Positions 41,919-46,259 of a DNA stretch of 46,259 bases are shown here, one piece after another. Numbering within the stretch: position 1 is the first letter of the stretch; each line of letters begins with the position of its first letter. A program made the position numbers and the translations under genes. The notes under the pieces are model-generated. The model was not told the origin of the DNA and did not search any database. It saw nothing but the letters and a program-made list of their open reading frames with translations. Source of the stretch: Nitrospirales bacterium (lineage in GTDB: Bacteria; Nitrospirota; Nitrospiria; Nitrospirales; UBA8639); NCBI GenBank assembly GCA_022824735.1, contig JAJDZI010000066.1, positions 1 to 46,259 of the forward strand. Reading direction: 5' to 3'.

Positions 41919-43040
41919 CTATTCGTACCGTCGACAGCTCGGGTCGCTCTCTTGGAATGCCATTTCGTCGATAACAAAGCGCTTATTCCCCAGTGTATTG
42001 CGAATGGCAGAAAATATTTGGTCCTGCAGTATATCCATGTCGAAATCCACAATAGCAGCTTTAGCGTGTGCTCGCTGCAAACACTCTGGATAATAGGGTA
42101 TAGGAAATCCGTCCTGACAATCAGCGAGCAGATAACCAAGGATGGTAGGAGCAGCTTCGACTTGTGATGCAAATATGTCGATTGCCCAGATTGGCGAATA
42201 GGGACTCTTGCCAAATTTTACTAAGAACATGGAACCGGCAACATAGCTCTCACCCTCTCCTCCGCCAGTTGCGAATTCAGACCACTTGTACACCTTTGCT
42301 TCTAGATCTTTCGGGACCGGAACATATGCGGGATAGGCAATCCGAAGCACTCCTTCAAGAGCCATGGCAAGTCGGTATTTCTGCAAGAACTTGCTGTGCT
42401 TTGCGATACCGACAATATAGATACGCCTGCGGCTCTCCTCGAAGTGCCGAGAAATCTCGGTACCAATCGCCTCCGCTAACTTACCGAACAAACCTTTCTT
42501 GAACATCTTCGACCGCAAAAAACCATCGCGTACAATAACTGTGTCGGTCCCAAAGTCCTTTGTGCGCAGCAGTTCGAGAAGTACGGCCCATTCACTCATC
42601 TCACGATACACCTGCACCCAACTTGGTGATCGATCTTCAATATTCTCCTTGAAAACCGGAGAAAGGTCTTGAAGTTTGCGGAGACCCAATACCTCGGCTA
42701 ATCTACCAAGAGGAGTCAGGCCAACGCCACCACTGTCAAAATGCCGTGTATTTAAGTCAGAAAAATCGGATGCTGGTGTAACAACTTCTAAGCAGTGTTG
42801 GTTATCACTTGAATCAACGACTCTTACGATCTGGACCATGAAGGGGTCAAACTTTACTGAATTTTCCCCACCATCAGTTCCCACCAAGCTGATGGCCGTG
42901 GCCGAACGGGCCTGTATTCGCCGCGTGTTAGATTTAAGGGTTCTCAGATCAGAGAGCATTGCGTCTAATAGCGACTGGTCGCGTTCAATGTTTTCTCGTA
43001 CTTTGCTAGCAAGCTCTTCTATGATTTTCGGCTCAATCAT
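41919..43040 (-). CDS. NurA-domain nuclease
   Basis: A 373-aa protein matching the NurA nuclease pattern, an RNase H-like fold with two-metal catalysis. Asp56 lies in VGTDGGE, there is a glutamate-rich helix (E147, E150), Asp172 in VIVRDGFLRS, Lys214 in IVGIAKHSK, and a C-terminal His region in ECLQRAHAKAAIVDFD. In archaea NurA works with HerA to resect DNA ends; bacterial HerA-NurA pairs also occur in defence contexts. The frame extends to a TTG at 43061 that overlaps the ParA-like gene. ATG 43040, preceded by GTGGAG, is preferred. This is the likely DNA-degrading effector of the island. Confidence 0.82.
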   Translation of the reverse strand: MIEPKIIEELASKVRENIERDQSLLDAMLSDLRTLKSNTRRIQARSATAISLVGTDGGENSVKFDPFMVQIVRVVDSSDNQHCLEVVTPASDFSDLNTRHFDSGGVGLTPLGRLAEVLGLRKLQDLSPVFKENIEDRSPSWVQVYREMSEWAVLLELLRTKDFGTDTVIVRDGFLRSKMFKKGLFGKLAEAIGTEISRHFEESRRRIYIVGIAKHSKFLQKYRLAMALEGVLRIAYPAYVPVPKDLEAKVYKWSEFATGGGEGESYVAGSMFLVKFGKSPYSPIWAIDIFASQVEAAPTILGYLLADCQDGFPIPYYPECLQRAHAKAAIVDFDMDILQDQIFSAIRNTLGNKRFVIDEMAFQESDPSCRRYE

Positions 43041-43053
43041 GAGTATCTCCACT

Positions 43054-44898
43054 TCACTCAAATTTTGAGCTAACAGGGAAGTATGCAGGCGTCACATTGG
43101 CTCCTGAAAGAAGTTTACTAATCGACTCCAGATCATCCACAAACTCATTGGGCTCAACCACGAGATAGCGCCAGCAGCTAAATTCCGGAAGCTGTTGTGA
43201 CATGATTTGTTCTTTGGCAACCGCCAACTCTTTTTGGGCGTATTCTGTATCACCGACAACCCAATGAGTGATGCTCAAGCATTGTGAATAATTTGCCCTC
43301 CTTGGTCTTTTAAGGTCTTCTTCATCCTGCTGAAGTACGAGCTCGAAGAGTTCACGAGGAGGAGTACCCTCTACAGCCCATCTTGCCATGCCGAGATTGA
43401 AGGCAACTGGCTGTTGAAGGTCGCTCACTCCTTTTTGAGTGGTTTGCACGAGTTCAATGGCAGAACTTGAACGGCCCTGACCGATCAGGTTTAGCATCAA
43501 TGCCGATATGAGTTCTGGACTCGGGCCATTACTCCTCTTGACCCTTGTCGACATAAGTTGTTCGGCAAATTTTAAGGTGGCAACATCCCATGAGAGCGAA
43601 GCGCCACATAATTTCGCGATTTCATAGTCACTAAGAGCTTCAACCGCTGTCCATGTTCCAGCCATATCAAGCAACTCGGGCTTTAGATCGCGTAGCCAGC
43701 GGATGGCCCTACTGACCTCAGGGAAATCCGCATCCTCCCTAGACAGTGCAAATTTTATTGATTCGACCGCCCGTTCAGTGTCACCAAGTCGCTGGGCAAT
43801 ATCCGCACGGCGTAGATGGATATCCGCACTATCTTTGCCGGCTTCTATTGCATGGCCAAGAAGCACGTCTGTCTCTTCAAGCCGACCTTGTCTTCGTCGA
43901 AATTCGGCAAGACGAACAAGGATTTCACCGTCGTCCTTATGAGTCTCATAAAGTTTCCGAAGACTATCCTCAACATCGTGCCTATCTCGTTCCTGACGAC
44001 GGGGAAGCAGTTGTTGTCTTGGTTGTCGCAAATGATCGAGAAAATCTAAAGCGCCTTCTCGATCCTCAGGATTCAAACGCCGGATTTTTTTTAAAAGTGA
44101 GCGATATTCGCCTGCCAGCCTACTCCGCGGCCGTTTCAACGTGAATACTGTTTGATTGAGCAGAGCAAGATTGTTGTAATGGTGAATAGTTGCCGCTAGA
44201 TCATCATATTCAAGCTGGTCCTTGAATCTACTAAGACGGTTCTTAAGGATCTGATCTTCGTCATCGAGATCAGGCACGTTAGAATTTACAAACAAGAGAC
44301 GAATATTTTTCTCCCTTGGAGGTTTGTCTTCGTTCCGAATTCGGCTCACAACCTTTTGTAAACCGTGGAGATTTTGGTCAGTAGGAAAGAATATGCAGAC
44401 AACAGAATCTGGCAGTTGGCGTGTACAGATTCCCCCCGCATCAGTGTATCCGGTTCTCGAATCAATAAGCACATAATCTGGGTCGATAAATGCTTCCCAT
44501 TGCAGTTTCAGGTCTTCGAACAGAAAATACCCATCTTCCTTTGCGTAAAGCGAACGCCAGTCTATTGAGCTTAAGCGGGCTGGGTAGTGCTCATCTTGCA
44601 ACCCTGCTGGCATAACCCATAACTCGCCAGAAGAACTTAGTTGAACAGCCGACTTGTAGAGATAATCGGCGACATCTGGTGCCTTTCTATTGGTAAGGTA
44701 CGACTGAACATAATCAACAAGTCCTGGCGTTTCAGTCTTGGGGCGCGGCAAGTTAAATGTCTCAATCCCTGGGGCTTCGAGATCAAAGTCGACTACTAGA
44801 ACACGATTGCCCGACATAGCCATCTCCATAGCTATGTTCATAAGTGCCATGGACCGACCAGCACCGCCCTTGAAGGAGTAAAAGGTGACTACGTACAT
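43054..44898 (-). CDS. ParA/MinD-like ATPase (KGGAGR type) with C-terminal TPR-like helical repeats
   Basis: A 614-aa protein starting MYVVTFYSFKGGAGRSMALMNIA. It has a deviant Walker A of the ParA/MinD (SIMIBI) class with signature Lys10 but Arg15 where Lys is usual. VLVVDFDLEAPGIE follows, then YVLIDSRTGYTDAGG as the switch/Walker B region. After about residue 300 the chain is helical, with TPR-like units (ILVRLAEFRRRQGRLEETDVLLGHAI, IHLRRADIAQRLGDTERAVESIKFAL) and further repeats to about 590. Similar KGG-x-GR ATPases joined to repeat domains occur in predicted biological-conflict systems. A sensor or switch upstream of HerA-NurA is plausible. An extra 13 residues to 44937 are possible. 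Confidence 0.82.
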   Translation of the reverse strand: MYVVTFYSFKGGAGRSMALMNIAMEMAMSGNRVLVVDFDLEAPGIETFNLPRPKTETPGLVDYVQSYLTNRKAPDVADYLYKSAVQLSSSGELWVMPAGLQDEHYPARLSSIDWRSLYAKEDGYFLFEDLKLQWEAFIDPDYVLIDSRTGYTDAGGICTRQLPDSVVCIFFPTDQNLHGLQKVVSRIRNEDKPPREKNIRLLFVNSNVPDLDDEDQILKNRLSRFKDQLEYDDLAATIHHYNNLALLNQTVFTLKRPRSRLAGEYRSLLKKIRRLNPEDREGALDFLDHLRQPRQQLLPRRQERDRHDVEDSLRKLYETHKDDGEILVRLAEFRRRQGRLEETDVLLGHAIEAGKDSADIHLRRADIAQRLGDTERAVESIKFALSREDADFPEVSRAIRWLRDLKPELLDMAGTWTAVEALSDYEIAKLCGASLSWDVATLKFAEQLMSTRVKRSNGPSPELISALMLNLIGQGRSSSAIELVQTTQKGVSDLQQPVAFNLGMARWAVEGTPPRELFELVLQQDEEDLKRPRRANYSQCLSITHWVVGDTEYAQKELAVAKEQIMSQQLPEFSCWRYLVVEPNEFVDDLESISKLLSGANVTPAYFPVSSKFE

Positions 44899-44938
44899 AT
44901 TGCTACATACATTTTTTGAGAGAAACCTCTTGAACAAC

Positions 44939-45493
44939 TTACGCCGCTAACCTAAACGCTACAGAATCCCGCTTGTGCTTCTCTGTGGGAATCAATATCG
45001 GGTATTGATAAGGTTGTTGTTCAGATCCGGCAAGGAAATTGCGGAATGAGTGGTAGTTTCTCTGTTGAATTCTTTCGAAGTTTTCCGGAAACGAAAGAAG
45101 ATACAGATATTGATCCATTGCCGAATTCTGGATGAGCAAGGCATTTTCCCAGCGATTAATGGACGCCTCACCAATTCTCGTAACTCGGGCAAATTCAGCG
45201 CGAGACCGATTGTATTGCTCACGAATCAAAGCAATCTGTCTTGGGGGCATTACTTCAAGATGTCGACAGATAGCATTGTGTTTTGCTTGGTCTGCGAGTT
45301 CATCAGTGAATTCGAACTGGCAATCTTGGCAGCTATGTACCGGCACGATGGCAGATAGAGTTACCTCCTCCTTGCCAGATCCATAAGGGAAGGATTCCGA
45401 GAGTTTCCGAGTCACAATCCTCTTGCTTTCGCAAACCGGGCACAAAATCTTACGTGAATCCCGAGATATGGAAAATTTATTTTTTTCGATCAT
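44939..45493 (-). CDS. MqsA-like zinc-finger/HTH protein (putative antitoxin or operon repressor)
   Basis: A 184-aa protein with a zinc ribbon made of CPVC (Cys18, Cys21) and CQDC (Cys55, Cys58). A helix-turn-helix at about residues 85-140 follows (LIREQYNRSRAEFARVTRIGEASINRWENALLIQ). This is the arrangement of MqsA/YgiT antitoxins, which bind their own promoter. The frame is open from 45601, but ATG 45493 avoids overlap with the upstream gene and gives the usual Zn-ribbon start. It is second in the leftward operon, just after a 115-aa protein. The operator candidates are the ATCATATG palindromes at 45887-45936. Confidence 0.78.
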   Translation of the reverse strand: MIEKNKFSISRDSRKILCPVCESKRIVTRKLSESFPYGSGKEEVTLSAIVPVHSCQDCQFEFTDELADQAKHNAICRHLEVMPPRQIALIREQYNRSRAEFARVTRIGEASINRWENALLIQNSAMDQYLYLLSFPENFERIQQRNYHSFRNFLAGSEQQPYQYPILIPTEKHKRDSVAFRLAA

Positions 45494-45509
45494 TTCGGCT
45501 CTCCCTGTT

Positions 45510-45857
45510 TTAATCAAACTCGCTGTAGTGAAAGCTACGTCCGATAACTTCCATACTTCCGAACTCCAATTTGACGTAAAGCATTCGCTGGTTTGTGCCA
45601 AGATCTATCTTCATTACATAGCCCTTCTTGTCCGGGGGGCTGTTCAATGGGACCTCTTCGAGCGGGTGTCCTTCCTCTAACTTTTCTTCGATGAATTGCC
45701 ATGCGCCGTTGAAGGTGAATGGCATCCCGCTAGACGGGTGCGGTATCTGTGTCGGCCGCCAATCACTTGGCTTTTCTCTTGACCAAGGATTTACCCGTTT
45801 GCGCTGCTTAATTAGCGCCACCAATTGTTTTCGGATTTCCGATAGATCGTCATCCAC
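45510..45857 (-). CDS. Small protein, possible toxin partner of the zinc-finger/HTH protein
   Basis: A 115-aa protein encoded first in the leftward operon, 16 bp before the zinc-finger/HTH gene. The N terminus is basic and helical (EIRKQLVALIKQRKRVNPWSREKP). The C terminus ends in a beta-rich stretch, LYVKLEFGSMEVIGRSFHYS, loosely like the last strands of RelE/MqsR-type RNases. Size, order and partner fit a type II toxin-antitoxin pair, but no catalytic signature is certain. It could equally be a small component of the defence module. Confidence 0.65.
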   Translation of the reverse strand: MDDDLSEIRKQLVALIKQRKRVNPWSREKPSDWRPTQIPHPSSGMPFTFNGAWQFIEEKLEEGHPLEEVPLNSPPDKKGYVMKIDLGTNQRMLYVKLEFGSMEVIGRSFHYSEFD

Positions 45858-45886
45858 ACCTTGTTCCTCTTCCAGAAAGAAATGGA

Positions 45887-45936
45887 ATCATATGGTGTAT
45901 AAATAAACATTGTCAAATTATATGTTATCATATGAT
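45887..45936 (-). promoter_or_regulatory. Promoter and twin palindromic operators of the leftward defence operon
   Basis: On the minus strand, TTGACA (45916-45911), an 18-bp spacer and TATGAT (45892-45887) form a strong sigma70-like promoter about 30 bp before the 115-aa protein's ATG. ATCATATGAT (45927-45936), a perfect palindrome, lies just upstream of the -35. ATCATATGGT (45887-45896) overlaps the -10. Their centres are 40 bp apart, about four helical turns, which suits cooperative repressor binding. The zinc-finger/HTH protein is the likely binder. The rest of 45940-46148 is GC-richer and holds only repeat-like CGAAGCGAAGGACCT sequence. Confidence 0.6.
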
Positions 45937-46148
45937 GCCGACATGAAGTTAGGGCTTCTCTCTTCCTCTGACACCTTCCTCCTGTTGTCATCCTCAGTCG
46001 TGGCTGTTCTCAGCGAAGCGAAGGACCTACGCCGGAAGCCTGGTATAACGGCTCGTCGGGGAGTAGACTGAAGAATCAGAGTCGTGCCGGCGACAACGCC
46101 TTGATCATAAGAGTTGCCGGCAGCGAGTCGCGGAAAGGAGGAAGGCAT

Positions 46149-46259
46149 ATGGAGATCGGAAGACGGACGGTTTTGCAGGTGGGGGCATTGGCGGGGTTGG
46201 GACTCCTGGTGAAGGCCATGGGTTTCTCGCCCGTGTTGGCCACGACGAAAGAGGCCCAG
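46149..46259 (+). CDS. Start of a Tat-exported protein (cut by window end)
   Basis: The first 37 codons follow a very strong Shine-Dalgarno sequence (AAAGGAGG at 46134-46141). The product begins MEIGRRTVLQVGALAGLGLL and continues to SPVLATTKEAQ. The twin arginines, hydrophobic core and Ala-x-Ala-like end form a Tat signal peptide, so a folded, probably cofactor-containing protein is exported. Its function lies outside the window. Confidence 0.75.
   Translation, partial: MEIGRRTVLQVGALAGLGLLVKAMGFSPVLATTKEAQ

Noticed and set aside
43054-44898. Plasmid partition ParA
   Set aside because: No ParB gene, no iterated centromere repeats, and a large TPR-like tail argue against partition.
38105-45950. 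Prophage or integrative element
   Set aside because: No integrase, structural phage genes, flanking direct repeats or adjacent tRNA are seen. The block has only nuclease, ATPase, MTase and regulator genes.
1-46259. CRISPR array or rRNA genes
   Set aside because: No regularly spaced direct repeats with unique spacers and no rRNA-like sequence were seen.

Overview
The window is mostly GC-rich, densely packed bacterial chromosome, with short intergenic gaps and many ATGA stop/start overlaps. One clearly more AT-rich block interrupts it at about 38.1-45.95 kb. Gene content and order suggest a member of the Nitrospirota (Nitrospira-like). The pointers are trmFO-xerC-hslVU-argB, pheA-hisC-aroF-tyrA-aroA-cmk-plsC-rpsA-sppA-HU, and an HU-linked protein built of PCP_red repeats in what looks like a non-phototroph. 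This assignment is inferred from remembered gene order; a marker-gene phylogeny would settle it.

Layout. 1-5 kb: 5'-truncated trmFO, xerC, hslV, hslU and argB on the plus strand. 5.1-13.4 kb: a nicotinamidase-like protein lacking two of three catalytic residues (plus), then on the minus strand xth, polA, a GH65 glycoside phosphorylase and a fused beta-phosphoglucomutase/trehalose-phosphatase. 13.6-25 kb: an aromatic amino acid run (pheA, hisC, DAHP synthase, tyrA, aroA), then cmk, plsC, rpsA, sppA, an HU/IHF gene and the PCP_red-repeat gene. 25-31 kb: RNase H, a TPR lipoprotein and tRNA-Val(CAC) on the minus strand, a BASS transporter (plus), a MITE and a decayed IS5-type insertion sequence, ruvA and yebC (minus), and a NYN-domain gene (plus). 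31.5-38.1 kb: fmt, a small conserved-looking gene, rsmA, ftsK, lolA, an exported protein of unknown function and gph. 38.1-45.95 kb: the accessory island. 46.15 kb to the end: the start of a Tat-exported protein.

The island is the most interesting part. Two convergent transcription units stop 9 bp apart. Rightward are an Xre-type regulator and a DNA methyltransferase (DPFCGRG and SPPY motifs). Leftward, from a good sigma70-like promoter flanked by two ATCATATG palindromes, are a 115-aa protein, an MqsA-like zinc-finger/HTH protein, a ParA/MinD-like ATPase with KGGAGR and a helical/TPR tail, a NurA-family nuclease and a HerA-FtsK ATPase. A reasonable reading is a restriction-modification-like defence system in which HerA-NurA is the DNA-degrading engine, the methyltransferase marks self, the ParA-TPR ATPase is a sensor or switch, and the two DNA-binding proteins control expression. 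I do not recognise this combination as a named system.

The chromosome also carries several dispersed repeats: a MITE family with GGAACCTCTGAT ends matching the local IS5 remnant, short hairpins with TCCCCGA/TCGGGGA arms, and C/G-rich hairpin and tandem repeats. One MITE lies between aroA and cmk; another supplies the stop codon of the BASS transporter.
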